Assembly (NCBI GenBank): GCA_001942185.1
Contig: MKJV01000106.1
Coordinates: 1-61,884, forward strand
DNA: 61,884 nt
Direction of reading: 5' to 3'
DNA from: Pseudonocardia sp. CNS-004
Lineage (GTDB): Bacteria; Actinomycetota; Actinomycetes; Mycobacteriales; Pseudonocardiaceae
Numbering within the stretch: the first letter of the stretch is position 1; every line of letters starts with the position of its first letter. Of the stretch, positions 1-10,000 are shown in pieces. The position numbers and the translations under genes were made by a program. The notes beneath the pieces are model-generated. The model made no database searches. It was not told where the DNA came from and saw nothing but the letters and a program-made list of their open reading frames with translations.

Positions 1-42
1 CTGGGGGTCAAGGGGTCGCAGGTTCAAATCCTGTCGTCCCGA
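1..42 (+). tRNA. tRNA-Pro(GGG), 3' part only
   Basis: The window opens inside a tRNA. Visible are an anticodon loop CTGGGGG (U33 followed by GGG) with the 3' anticodon strand TCAAG, a T arm GCAGG-TTCAAAT-CCTGT at 18-34, the acceptor strand CGTCCCG at 35-41 and discriminator A42. CCA is not encoded (CGG follows). The acceptor strand predicts a 5' end CGGGACG, and the CGGG start fits proline tRNAs. The 5' half lies outside the window. tRNA 3' ends are classic integration sites, which fits the accessory gene content that follows. Confidence 0.85.
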
Positions 43-49
43 CGGCACA

Positions 50-85
50 GACGGGCGGTTCCCTTCGGCGGGGGAGCCGCCCGTC
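50..85 (+). terminator. Hairpin terminator downstream of tRNA-Pro
   Basis: Inverted repeat GACGGGCGG (50-58) and CCGCCCGTC (77-85), a perfect 9-bp G+C stem around a 18-base loop that can extend through its TTCCC/GGGGGA portion and TTCG apex. It is followed by a weak T-containing stretch (GTTTCT). The position directly behind the tRNA supports transcription termination. Confidence 0.65.
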
Positions 86-420
86 GGCGTTTCTACCTGC
101 GGAAACAGGCTACTCCTGAATCTTCGTGTGTAGCCGTGGATGATCTCGCGGTGTGGTCTGGCTGGCGCTGATTCAGGCCCAACTGGAGCAAAACTGGAGC
201 ACGGCGTCGGGCGGGGTGAAATGGGTCACGACCTGCTCCAGGGCAACAGTGTGGTTTCGGTCACTTCAGGCCGGTCCGGGTTCGTATGGAGCGGGATGTG
301 GCTTCGCGCGGCTGCCTATGTAGTCGCTGCTTCGGCGTAGTCAAGGGGTCATGACCGCGGTGCAGGCGCTGGCCGTTGTTACCTGGGGCTTGCATGCTTG
401 GGCGTGGCTCGTCGGGCCGT
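86..420. other. Non-coding stretch inside the island edge
   Basis: No open frame here has convincing codon bias or family similarity. The only structured element seen is the tandem motif at 184-202, listed separately. The stretch separates the tRNA from the first minus-strand gene. Confidence 0.4.
184..202 (+). repeat. TGGAGCA-type motif, left copy
   Basis: The 19-base motif TGGAGCAAAACTGGAGCAC is itself built of two TGGAGCA units. A copy differing at two positions lies in the same orientation at 61630-61648 near the other end of the window. The location 140 bp inside a tRNA 3' end suggests an integrase arm-type site or an island-end sequence; this is inference from position only. Confidence 0.4.
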
Positions 421-705
421 TCAGCGGTCTCCAGGGCGCCGCTGGCCACCAGGGCGGCGTCGGTGTGGCTTCCCTGCTCCGCCGGCCCGAGCCGATGCCG
501 ACGTCTGGCGAAGATAGGAGCGGACCAGGCCGATGCGCTGAGTGGGCGTAGCGCTACGACCGGCGAGCGCGATCAGTAGGACAGGGATCAGCAGCCGAGC
601 GAGCAGGTAGCCGAGTACCAAGTACGCGGTGACCGGCGGCAGCCCGGAGAGCTGGCCGATGACGGTGGTGACGAGGCTGGCGGGCTGGGCGGCGAGGGGG
701 ACCAT
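421..705 (-). CDS. Small single-TM membrane protein, unknown
   Basis: A 94-aa product from the ATG at 705, chosen because GGAG lies about 8 bases upstream. Longer upstream frames are Arg-rich and unlikely to be translated. Residues about 17-45 form one hydrophobic helix (the stretch around TAYLVLGYLLARLLIPVLL), followed by a basic tail (ATPTQRIGLVRSYLRQ). Such small membrane proteins often sit divergently beside HTH-STAND genes in actinomycetes, and one begins at 862 here. Function unknown. The very basic last 30 residues may reflect a frame error near the 3' end. Confidence 0.5.
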   Translation of the reverse strand: MVPLAAQPASLVTTVIGQLSGLPPVTAYLVLGYLLARLLIPVLLIALAGRSATPTQRIGLVRSYLRQTSASARAGGAGKPHRRRPGGQRRPGDR

Positions 706-861
706 GGAGAGCTCCGCGGCGAGGTTGTCGGCCCGTCGCTCGGGCCGCTCGGTCGCCAGTACGTCACCGATTCGGCTCGTCCGACAGGCCCTATCAGACA
801 AGCGGCACACTGATCTGCGTCGTCTGCGAAAACGACCGGACGAGCCCGGACGAGCCAACGG

Positions 862-1501
862 ATGAACGGGATCCGGCTAGGGCGCGACCCGACGATCTCT
901 CAGCCTGAGCGGCAGGCGTTCGTCCACAAGTTCCGGCAGCTGCTGCGGCATAGCGCCTTTCACTCGCTCGATGCGCTCGGCGCGCAGCTGCGACCCCAGC
1001 AGGAGCGCAAGCGGCTTTCCGAGCTCACCGCGGGGCAGCGGTTACCGCACACCGGCGAGCTGACGCAGATCGTCGAGGCTTGTCGTCGTCCGCGCGCATT
1101 GCGCGAGCTGCAGGGTCTGCTGCGTCGCGCCGAGGACGAGGAGTTCGCTTCAAGAGCCGGGCGCAGGCAGCAGGACTTCCAGCTGGCCCGCCATGCGGTC
1201 GTGATCGGCGATCGGCTTCCGACCGTGGAGGAGATCCGGGACTGGGAGAAGCTCGGCGTGCACAGCCCGATCAGGTACCTGTCCTCCGGACAGGATTTGA
1301 CGGATCGGGTCCTAGCGGGGAGCTGCGGCGTACGTCGAGCGGGAGAATGACAGCACCGAGCTGCGCCCCGCACTAGCCGATGACGCCGTTGGTGAGAGCC
1401 CTCCAGTGCGGCTGGTGCTCGTCACCGGAGCGTCCCTGGCGGGGAAGACCCGCGCCGCGATGGAGGCCATGCGCGCTGAGCTGGCAACCCGGCCGCACTA
1501 G
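862..1501 (+). pseudogene. Truncated HTH + P-loop (STAND-type) gene
   Basis: The first 150 codons read as the N-terminal helical/HTH module common to actinobacterial STAND regulators: FVHKFRQLLRHSAFHSLDAL, then RLSELTAGQRLPHTGELTQI, then a linker with EIRDWEKLGVHSPIRYL. One extra base in the GGGG run at 1317-1320 shifts the frame. After correction the protein continues through AAYVERENDSTELRPAL into a Walker A (GASLAGKT) at about 1435, and stops at the TAG at 1499-1501, where the ATPase domain should begin. Full-length relatives run for hundreds of residues more, so this is a 5' remnant (about 212 codons), interrupted before or within the NTPase domain. The next gene starts 110 bp later and is unrelated. 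Confidence 0.65.
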
Positions 1502-1613
1502 CAGCGCGTATGCGTGGTCGTTGGAAGCCGACCAACTTCCGCGGGCGGGCCAGCGGCATAGCCCCCGCAGTAGCTGGTTCCGGTGTCGGAAACGGTGCTG
1601 GGGAAGCTGTGCG

Positions 1614-2432
1614 GTGTCGGCCACTCGGCAGCACCCGAGCACGGGTATCGGCCTTCGCCGGGCGACCGGGGGACTGCTGGTGGTGGGGGCGGTCGCGTTC
1701 GCCGCGGCGGCGACGGTGTTGTCCTCCAGGTTCGACTGGCCCGACATCCTGCGCGAGCCGGCCGATGTGGTGCTGCCGGCCTTCGTCGGCGGCGGCTCCG
1801 GCCTGGTGTGGACCTGGTTCGCCACCGGCTGGACCTATGCGATCTTGGCTGTGCCGATTCTGCTGCTGCCCGCCGTGCTCGGGCGCCGCGACGATCCGGC
1901 GCTGCGGGTGGCCACCTGGGTGGGCGTCGCCTCGGTGCTGCTGTCGCTGGTCGGGTTCCTGCGGTGGGTGTTCGTCGTCCCGCCGCTGGCGCAGACCTAT
2001 GTCACCGGCGACGCCGTCACTCGGGCCGGGGTGGTCGCCGCGTGGACGGCTCAGCACCAGTTCGGTGGGGCGCTGTTGGGCGAGCATCTGGGTCAGCTGC
2101 TCGTGATCGGCTGGTCGGTCACTCTCAGTGTGGTCATCCTGCGCACTCGGGTCCTGCCCCGCTGGCTTGGCGTCGCGGGGCTGGCCGTCAGCGCGATCTA
2201 TCTGTTCAACCAGGGCGATATCCTGGCCACCGCCGTGCCCGGCTTTCCCGTCTGGGACCTCGCCGGACTGCTCGGCAGCACCGGCTGGGGACTGTGGATG
2301 GCAGCCCTCGGCTTCACCGTCATGCTGCGCCCGGTCCGCAACTCGAGTTCCGTCACGGTCAACGGCGTTGGCGTCCCCTCCGCGAGCACGCTCATCACGA
2401 CCCCGCCGGCCGAGGCCGGGCTGAGGAGCTGA
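1614..2432 (+). CDS. DUF4386-family membrane protein
   Basis: A 272-aa integral membrane protein with about six hydrophobic segments, for example GGLLVVGAVAFAAAATVL near residue 20, WTYAILAVPILLLPAVL and VASVLLSLVGFLRWVFVV. The pattern RWVFVVPPLA...TAQHQFGGALLGEHLGQLL followed by LPRWLGVAGLAVSAIYL matches DUF4386 proteins, an uncharacterised actinobacterial family. Start GTG 1614 was chosen because GGGGAAG sits 8 bases upstream; longer in-frame versions are Arg/Trp-rich noise. The next gene follows after 6 bp, so the two are probably co-transcribed. A second DUF4386 copy lies at 3510. No transport or enzymatic function can be assigned. Confidence 0.75.
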   Translation: MSATRQHPSTGIGLRRATGGLLVVGAVAFAAAATVLSSRFDWPDILREPADVVLPAFVGGGSGLVWTWFATGWTYAILAVPILLLPAVLGRRDDPALRVATWVGVASVLLSLVGFLRWVFVVPPLAQTYVTGDAVTRAGVVAAWTAQHQFGGALLGEHLGQLLVIGWSVTLSVVILRTRVLPRWLGVAGLAVSAIYLFNQGDILATAVPGFPVWDLAGLLGSTGWGLWMAALGFTVMLRPVRNSSSVTVNGVGVPSASTLITTPPAEAGLRS

Positions 2433-2438
2433 ACTTCC

Positions 2439-3340
2439 ATGAACCGCTCGAGGGCATCCCGACCGTCCGTCCTGCGCACGTGTTGATCTGGACCGCAGGT
2501 TTCCTCGGCTTTCCCATCGGTGGACTCGTCGGCACCGCGGTGGCCGGCCGGGTCGATGATCCGGTGGCGGCGCTGCTCGGCGGCGCGGTCACCGGGCTCG
2601 TCATCGGCGCCGGCCAAGCAGTGGTGAGCTCCCGGCGACTCGACCTCCGCCGGTGGATCCCGGCCACCACGATCGGCATGGGCCTGGGACTTCTCCTCGG
2701 CGCCGCCACGGTCGGCTACGGCATCTCGCTGGCCGAGCTCGCCCTGATGGGTGCGATGACCGGGCTTGTCCTCGGTGTCGCGCAGGCGATCGCCCTGCCT
2801 CGCCACACCCAGCTGCGCTGGGCCTGGGCTGCCGCGCTGCCGCTGTTGTGGGCCCTGGGTTGGACGGTCACCACCCTGGCCATGGTCTCGGTCGACGAGC
2901 AGTTCACCGTGTTCGGGGCTGCCGGGGCGGTGACCTTCTCCGCCCTGTCCGGGCTGCTGCTGCACCGACTCCCTGCCCCAGCGGGTCGACGCCTCCGCGG
3001 ATCGGGCGCCCACAGCGAGCACCGCGACGCCATGAGCACCGGCCGGAACGTGATCTTGGGGGGAGCGGCGCCACTGGTCTGGCCACCCTTCGACGCGGTC
3101 CGACGCCGCAGCGAGCCGTCCGGCTGGTCAACCGTTCCGGCCACGCCCGAGTGCCCGCCGTCGCCCGCGGCGCCGCCGTGGTTGATCAGACGCTCAATCT
3201 GGCGTACCCGAAGTGGACGGCGCAATTTTCTGTCGACGGCTGCTGCGGTTGAAGCTCACAGAGGTCGGCGGTCGCATTCGACGGAAGAGAACCACGTGCC
3301 CGTTCGGGTGCACGATGCATGCGCTCGCTCACAATTCTGA
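2439..3340 (+). CDS. Multi-pass membrane protein (one frameshift)
   Basis: ATG 2439 is preceded by GAGGAG, but its frame closes after 15 codons. Losing one base near 2481 explains this: MNRSRASRPSVLRT then continues as LIWTAGFLGFPIGGLVG and a Gly/Ala-rich protein with five or six membrane segments, including LLGGAVTGLVIGAGQAVV, IGMGLGLLLGAATVGYGI and LALMGAMTGLVLGVAQAI. The conserved body ends around GLLLHRLPAPA (about 2985). The frame stays open to 3340 with a hydrophilic Arg-rich tail that is probably not native. An alternative start is GTG 2480. It follows the DUF4386 gene by 6 bp and likely shares its transcript. Unknown function. Confidence 0.55.
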
Positions 3341-3509
3341 GCGCCTGGGCGAGTCACACGTGCCCGGATCCCGCGCCCGGATCCCGGCGACTCGGCGTGG
3401 AGGTGACCAGTGGTGTCATCGAATGCTGGGTTGTGCTCGTGGCGGATCCCGCTGTGCTTGCCCCTTGGGCAGGGCTGGTAGGCGGTACATCAATCGCCAG
3501 GAGAACGGC

Positions 3510-4294
3510 ATGAGCGTCAGAGACGGAACCACAGCAGCACCCACATGTGCCTCCATGGACTCGCTGAGAAAGACCGCGCTGGTCGCCGTGGTGCTCTACC
3601 TGCTGACCTTCGTCTCGATCCCGACCCTCGCTCTCTACGGCGCCGTCCGCGATCCGAACTACATCACCGGTTCCCGGCCCGGACACGCCCGTCGTCCTCG
3701 GCGGCATTCTGGAGATGATCGTCGCACTGGCCTGCATCGGCACCGCCGTCGTGCTGTACCCCGTGGTCAAGAGGCAGAACGAAGGCATCGCGCTGGGCTT
3801 CGTCGGAACGCGGGTGCTGGAAGCGAGCACGATCGTGGTCTGCGTCGTGAGCCTGTTGTCGGTGGTGACCCTACGCAGGGCCGGTGCCGGAGCCGATGCG
3901 CTGATCACCGGCCGGGCGTTGGTCGCGTTCCATGACTGGGTCTTCCTCCTGGGTCAAGGCACCATCCCGGCCGTGAACGCCTGCTGCGGGGCTCCCTGCT
4001 GTACCGGTCCCGCCTCGTGCCACGTTTCCTCCCGGTGCTCGGCTTCATCGGAGCGCCCTGCTCCTCGCCTCCGTCGGCGCCACGATGTTCGACGTCTGGG
4101 AACAGGCATCCGCCATGTCAGCGCTGTTAGCACTCCCGATCGCCGTGCGGGAATTCTCGCTGGGCGTCTACCTGGTCGTCAGAGGCTTCAAGCCCTCGCC
4201 CATCACCGTCGGGATGACCAGGGCCGCCGATGGCGACGCCACCATGCATGGGATCGTCGGCGAGAACGCCCCGGCCGCGCGGCGCGCGGTCTGA
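3510..4294 (+). pseudogene. Second DUF4386-family gene, three frameshifts
   Basis: ATG 3510 has AGGAG 6 bases upstream. Joining three frames gives a 261-aa DUF4386 protein: TALVAVVLYLLTFVSIPTLA (TM1), VVLGGILEMIVALACIGTAV, VALHDWVFLLGQGTIPAVNA-like core, SLLYRSRLVPRFLPVLGFIG, and the C-terminal LPIAVREFSLGVYLVVRGFK. The indels are one extra base near 3676 (CCCGG), one missing near 3978 and one missing near 4058. With them the length is a multiple of three. The full complement of family blocks argues that the gene is intact in the organism or only just broken. It is more complete than its neighbour at 1614 and not a recent duplicate of it. Confidence 0.6.
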
Positions 4295-4421
4295 ACTGAA
4301 GTTCCGGAATCCGGAACTGGATAAAGCCTGGACCTTGCGCCCGCGGGCACCCTCAGCTGGGGTTTCGAGGGCAACTGTCGGCCAACCGAGATCGTGCCTA
4401 CTCCGCCGCGCCGTGGTCGCG

Positions 4422-4631
4422 TCACACCGTTACGACGACCTTGCCGCAGCATGCCCGTCGATCATGTACTGGATGGCTGCGGGATCTCGCTCAGCGGCTA
4501 GGTGCTGTCGATGGCCGGGCGCTACCGCCTCGGAGTCGATGAGGTCATTGAGCACCATCAGGTCGGTCGTGTTCTCCGAGTTGGTGAGCATGGTCAGCGT
4601 CTGTCGCACGAACGGGACGGCAGCGGTGTCC
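4422..4631 (-). pseudogene. Decayed C-terminus of a zinc-type alcohol dehydrogenase/quinone oxidoreductase
   Basis: On the minus strand, pieces in different frames add up to the last 70 residues of a medium-chain dehydrogenase: NTTDLMVLNDLIDSEAV, then PAIDST-stop-PLSEIP, then AIQYMIDGHA, then GKVVVTV ending at a TGA (4422-4424). An in-frame TAG replaces the Tyr normally found before PLSEIP, and at least two frame changes are needed. There is no coenzyme or zinc domain upstream. Unlike most frameshifted genes here, this one also has a nonsense codon and lacks its N-terminal two thirds, so it is true decay. Confidence 0.6.
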
Positions 4632-4807
4632 GCAGCGGCGGCCGTTGGCGCGTATGTGGCCGTCGAGCGGGAGCTGATCCGCCGCGTCGGGGCGTGGCGC
4701 GAACGGACGAGGGAGCCATGTGCCCGACCTCACCGGTGAGGACGCGCGCGTCCGCCTCTCGGCGGCTTCCGGTACCGCGAATCGCGTGCCGGTAACGACG
4801 TCGCTAC

Positions 4808-5314
4808 TTGCAGCGAGCACTGGCCAACGATCTCACTGCAGCCTGGGGGCGTGCCTTGTCCGTTCTTCGGAGTGCGGCAGTCGTGTGCCTGCTGGGTTGC
4901 GTGGTGGCGTGCAACCGCGAGGACCCGCCCGTCGTCGTGCCGCAGCCGGCGGCGACGAGCGCGAGCCCGACGACGGATCAGGCTCCGCCTATGCCCTTGA
5001 GCGCGGCATCGGAGCCGCAGCCGGAGCCGGCGAACTCTGCCCCGTCGCGATCGTCTCGGCCGCAGCCGGTCGAGCCGATCGCCGTTCCTCCGGTCGAGCT
5101 GTCCGCGCCCGCCCCGCGCTGCACCGATCCCGACGGGCGACGGATCGAGTGCAGGAAGGCCTCCGAACCCGTGGCGGCGACGCCGACGGCCCCACCCGAC
5201 AGCACACCCACGGCGGACCCGCCGGAGCCGACGGCGACACCCACTGAGCCCGGCTCGGGGAACCGGGGCTCGCGGTCGGGCTCCCCGTCGGACCAGCCGG
5301 AAACCGACGAATGA
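4808..5314 (+). CDS. Proline-rich putative lipoprotein
   Basis: A 168-aa protein with an N-terminal signal (SVLRSAAVVCLLGCVVAC) whose lipobox VVAC places the acylated Cys at about residue 35. The remainder is a low-complexity Pro/Ser/Thr/Glu-rich chain typical of a cell-wall-spanning linker, with one small PRCTDPDGRRIECRK patch carrying two Cys. The TTG start at 4808 is uncertain; a start closer to the signal peptide is possible. The stop overlaps the next gene by ATGA, so the pair is translationally coupled. Function unknown. Confidence 0.55.
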   Translation: MQRALANDLTAAWGRALSVLRSAAVVCLLGCVVACNREDPPVVVPQPAATSASPTTDQAPPMPLSAASEPQPEPANSAPSRSSRPQPVEPIAVPPVELSAPAPRCTDPDGRRIECRKASEPVAATPTAPPDSTPTADPPEPTATPTEPGSGNRGSRSGSPSDQPETDE

Positions 5315-6224
5315 CGGACGCTGGTCGCCGGCAGCGCGCCCGTGTCGCCGGGGCGAGGTCGCGGACCCCGTCGATGCGGGAGATCGCGCCCCGGCGGACG
5401 CTCGCGCACGATCTGACTACCCTGTCGTCGGTATTCGCGCCGATCACGGTGATCGGGGCGTTGCTGCTGTACGTCGGCTGGGTGCGGACGAGGTCGTTCT
5501 TCACCTACTTCGGGATCGACGCCGGCATGCTCGGCTTCGGGCCGCAGGACTACGTCCTGCGGAGCGGGCAGGTGGGGCTCGGTGCGGTCGTCATCCTCGC
5601 GATGGCGGCCGGCTGCCTGATCGCGCTCGACCGTGCGCTCGCCGTCGCGCTCAGCTACAGCGGTGCCGCGGGCTGGTGGATCACGACAGGTCTGGCAATA
5701 GGAGGAGCGGGTGGCGTGTTGCTCGGCCTGTTCCAGGTGCTGGACCACGCGCGGGTGGCCGCCGCGCCGCCGGACGGCTGGATCGTCCTCGCGCCTGCGG
5801 CGCGCTCGTCCTGCTGCGCTTCGGCTCGGTCACGTTCACGCGATCCGGGGTGCTGGGCGGGGCGACCAACGTCTTCGGGATCATCGTTATCGGCTTGGCG
5901 ATCTTCTCGCTGGCCAACACCTACGCCCAAGACATTGGGTGGAAGGGCGCGGCCGCGATCGACCAGGACCCGAGCGGCATCGCCGTGGTCACGATCTTCA
6001 GCGCCACGCCGCTCGACCTGGCGGGCGGGAATGTGACGGCGAGCCGAGCGATGACCCCCGAGGGCATATGGGCATACCGATATAGCGGCGCCCAACTGCT
6101 CACGTACTCCAACGACAGGTGGTTCCTCATCGTCTCGCCGGCGAGCCCCGACTACCACTCAAGGGTCGTCGCCCTCCCCGCCGACGGCGGCATGCACGTC
6201 GAGACCGCGGTGCCTCGTCGATAG
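5311..6224 (+). CDS. Membrane protein, conserved hypothetical (one frameshift)
   Basis: Overlaps the lipoprotein stop by 4 bp. The first frame gives membrane segments around SVFAPITVIGALLLYVGWV, GLGAVVILAMAAGCLIALDR and GLAIGGAGGVLLGLF, with the family-like motif FGIDAGMLGFGPQDYVLRS. A missing base near 5795 moves the frame after WIVLAP. The second frame continues with CGALVLLRFGSVTF, another TM helix (NVFGIIVIGLAIFSLANTYA) and a soluble C-terminus ending RVVALPADGGMHVETAVPRR. The joined product is 304 aa. The real start may be the later ATG at 5374. It probably sits in the cytoplasmic membrane with the lipoprotein as partner; role unknown. Confidence 0.55.
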
Positions 6225-7092
6225 CCGCGTTGGCGCCGCCTTCGGCAAGTCACGTCGACGTCACCCGCCGACGCCGGGGGTGCGCGGACACACCATCGCC
6301 TTCGACGTGGCCCATGCGCTCGACGCCAACGGCTACCTCTACCCACTTCCCACACGAGTTCGATGGCTTCTTTCCCGGCTGCGGGGAAGCGCCCGGGTCC
6401 CACCACCGCGCGCAGCGGGCACTGCATCGTTTGAGCCGACGGGAGCGAGCAGACACCCTCTTGCCCTTCACGACGGGCAATACCACGGTGGGCGCGCCCG
6501 AGGCTTGGCCAGCAGGCCGGCCCCCGGGATCTGGGCCCTCCAAGACCTGCCGCGCAGCGGCCCACCGGCAGAGATCGATGAGCTCGGGGTCGTGGTTCCC
6601 ACGCTGGTCGACGAGGGTCGCCAACCCGAGCATTTCGCGGTGATGCACTGGTCGGCGCCTGGTGGTGATGCCGGGGCAGGCAGTCCTGCTCGACCCGACC
6701 AGTGGCCACCTCCAGGGCGGCGAACAGGGTGGTGGTGCTATGGCGGACGTAGTCGTGAGTCTGTCGCTCCGGCACCCTGTCCCGCGCCCCACTATCTGGA
6801 TCATGATAGATTGCTCAGTCGGAGCAGATTGCACGGGTCGACGTCCACGGTACGTGGATCGAGGTGCTCGTCGATGGACACTTCTGGCACTCGTGGCCTG
6901 CCACGACGCGAAGTAGATCGCCTAGCGAAGGCTGCCACGAGGACGCTGGCTTGGCGGGCTAGCTCGAAGGAGCCCACCTACCAGGGGCCTCAATGCACGC
7001 AATCACGAAGCCGAGTTCCTGCACACCATGAGCGGAACTCGACTCTGTCGCGTTCCTAGGTCAGAGCTTGGGTAGGGCTGTCCCTGTCTCGA
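6225..7092. other. Remnant-filled gap, no intact gene
   Basis: Between the membrane protein and the caspase-type gene I see no intact coding region. The only recognisable piece is the IS630 scrap at 6660-6775. Other open frames are Arg/Pro-rich with no family pattern. A short stretch around 6823-6915 (IARVDVHGTWIEVLVDGHF in one frame) has coding-like composition but no start, no length and no recognisable family. Confidence 0.4.
6660..6775 (-). mobile_element. IS630-family transposase fragment
   Basis: About 38 residues read as the middle of an IS630-type DDE transposase: PERQTHDYVRHSTTTLFAAL followed by EVATGRVEQDCLPRHHHQ. In intact elements this precedes the catalytic core's second half. 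Here the frame dissolves on both sides, with no terminal repeats recognisable, so it is a dead scrap. Confidence 0.6.
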
Positions 7093-10000
7093 TCAGCTTG
7101 AATGGAGATCCACCAGCACGACTCCCGGCCCGCTAACCGCGATGGTGGCTGCGTGATCTGCCACCGAATGGACAGCCATGCTGGCGATTTCCGTACCGAA
7201 TGGCAGCTCGGAGACCTTCCGGCCAGTTCGTGGGTTCCAGACGCGCACCGTCGCGTAATGCGCGGTGACGAGGAGCTCGCGGTCGCCAACGCGCACCCAG
7301 GCGATCCCGTTTGCGGTGTTCGACATCTCGAGCGGGGGAAGCGTCAGCTCGCCCGACCGCAGGTCGTGCAGCCGCAGCCCGTCGGTGTCGAGCATTGCCA
7401 GGACGTTGGTCCCGTCGAGGCGGCCGACGGCGGCGTGGCTCGGCAAGGTGGTGGGCAGGGAGGCGGAGACCGGCGCGCCGCGCGCGGCGTCCAGCAGGTG
7501 CACACCGGCGTCGTCCTCCACGGCCAGGAGCGCGCGCCCAGGGGACGGCACGAAGCGGAGCTGGTTCACGTCCCGTAGTGATGCTGGGAATATCGGCTCG
7601 TCCACGAGCAGGTCGACGACGTGGACCACACCGGACGGGTCCACGGAGGCCAGGAGCGCTCGGTTGCCGCTGACGACGGTGTCACTGAGGTGAAAATGGA
7701 TTGCGGTGGTCGTGCCACGGAGCGTCGGCGCATGCAGGTCGCTCAGGTCCCAGGCTGCGGCCCGGCCGCGGTAAAGCGTCACCAGGGTGCGCCGTCCCTC
7801 GACGACGCCCAGCCGCACGTTCACCTCGGGGCCGCGGAGCGACTTGTACACGGGCTCGTCCCCTGGCTCGAGGGTGAGGTCGGGGTAGCGACCGCCTGAC
7901 ACGCGATCCCAAATCTGGACCGAGCCGCCTTCGACTCCGGCGGCGACGATGTCTGCGTCCAATCCGACCGCCGGCATCCATCCCTCGACCGCCACTCGGG
8001 GTCCCGACGCCTGCACTGGGTCCCAGAGCCGGGTGTTGCCATCGAGGCAGCCCGTGGCAAGCATCATGCGGCCATCGACCTCGCCGAAGGCGACGCTCTC
8101 CACTGGAGCCGGGTGCGGGAGCGGCGGTCCGGTCGAGGAGCCGTCCGAGACGTACCAGACCCGGGCGGTGCGGTCACTGCTGCCGGTGGCCAACAGCTGC
8201 TGGTGGCCAGTGGTGGTCATGGCGACCGACCGCACCTCGTTCCCGTGCTCCAACGCCTCCGACAGCGCAGCGCCGGTCTCCGCGTCCCACATCTGAGCCG
8301 ACCCGTCGGCGGAACCTGCGGCCAGCACAAGCCGGTCCCTCGCCGGTGCGAGCGCGACTGCGTTGATCTCGCGGCCGAGCGGGACCGCGACCAGCTCCGG
8401 CGCACCGAGGGCGACATCGTAGACGCGGGCCACCCCGTCGCCGCCGCCGACCGCGGCGTACAGCCTGCCGTGGATGGTGGCGAGCGCGGCGTCCCGGACT
8501 GATCCCTTCGTGGAAACGGTCTGAATCTGGTCGCCGTCGAGCGAGCGGACGTGCAGTACACCGCTGGATCCCCCCACCGCGACCACCCACCGACCGTCGA
8601 GCTCTCCTACGGCCAGCGCTCGCGGTGCCGGCTCCGGGATCTCGAACGTGGTGACTGGGAGGCGCGTGTCGACGTCCCACACGACGACGAGCCCGCCCTC
8701 GCACGCCGCCACCAGGAGAGCCGGCACGCTCGCCACGACCAGGGCTCGTACGTGCGCGGGCGGCACGAGGGGCTCTCCGATCGTCTGTCCCGTAGCCGGG
8801 TCCCAGAGCCCGATCTGCCACCCCTCCGCCGTCGCCAGCATCGGCACGCCCTGCGGCCTGCCGACCGCGACCCGGACCTGCCCGCGGGCCTCGCCGGCCA
8901 CGATCGTCCCGCCCGACTGCCACGCGGCCCAGAGTGGCCTCCAATAGAGCCCCGACGCCGTCGGGCGACTCGGTGTCGCCGTACCACCGGCAGCCCGGTA
9001 CGAGACGTCCAGCGCCGCGGCGTTCGCGTCTGGGGCGTCCCATGTCCACCGATGCCGTACCGACCGCCAAGCGCTCAACAGCAGCCACAGGGGCGTATTG
9101 GGCTCCGCCTCAGTGAGCCGCAGCAAGCTCGAGAGCCGCACCTGGTCGAGGTATGGGAGGGCGTCGAGGTTCAGGACGTCATCGAGCCTCCCCCCTGCCG
9201 CTGCATGGGACGCCAGGTGTCGCCGGGCGTAGGGATGCGGTGGTCGCCGCGTCATTCGGGCCCCCAGGTGGCGAGCGGCAGCAGGGTTTGAGTGATGCGG
9301 CGCTGAGCTTCGGCAAAGTCGATTACGGCAGATGCGCTGTCGTCGCCGTCCAGGTTCGTCCCATCGGCGAGCACTCGGCGAAGCTCGTCGTGGAACGGTC
9401 GGTACACCGACAGCCCGTCCTCGACATCGCGCACGAGATAGCCGCTCAACCGGTGTCCGAGGAGCCACGTGACGTCGCTGTCGCCGTAGCTCGTGTCGGG
9501 AGCGATCGCCGAGGCGAGCAGAGGCCAGATGCCGCGGACTGGGGCTCCGCGGCCCTCTGCGAGGGCGCAGGCCCGCAGCAGAGTCGACGCGCGACGGCGG
9601 TCGTCGGCGTCGGGGAGGGAGGCACGCAGGTCTGCCGCGACGAGCTGGGCGGACCCCTGCGCGAGTACGTCTCGGAGCTGCGGATCACCCGCCGGTAGCG
9701 CCACGCGGGACTCAGCGAGCGCCCGGGCGGTGAGCCCTGCGACGAGGTAGGAGCGGCCGGCATTGCCCTCGACCGCTTCCGCGACAGCCGGGATTTGGGC
9801 GGAGTCGTAGGGAGAGCCGGGCTGCGCGAGCACCCGGGCCACATAGGCCCGAAGGTCGCGGGGGTCCCACCACTGGCCGGCGTCGACCAGGATCAGACGG
9901 GCCCCAAGCAGCCCAGCCGTGACCGACGCGAGGTCGCGCACTGGCTCGTCTATCCGTCCACCACCGCTCGAACGCACCCCGAGCAGCAGGCGTAGCCGCG

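Noticed and set aside
6823..6915. Peptide-like stretch (IARVDVHGTWIEVLVDGHF) after the IS630 scrap
   Set aside because: No start codon, ribosome site or homologous pattern; too short to call.
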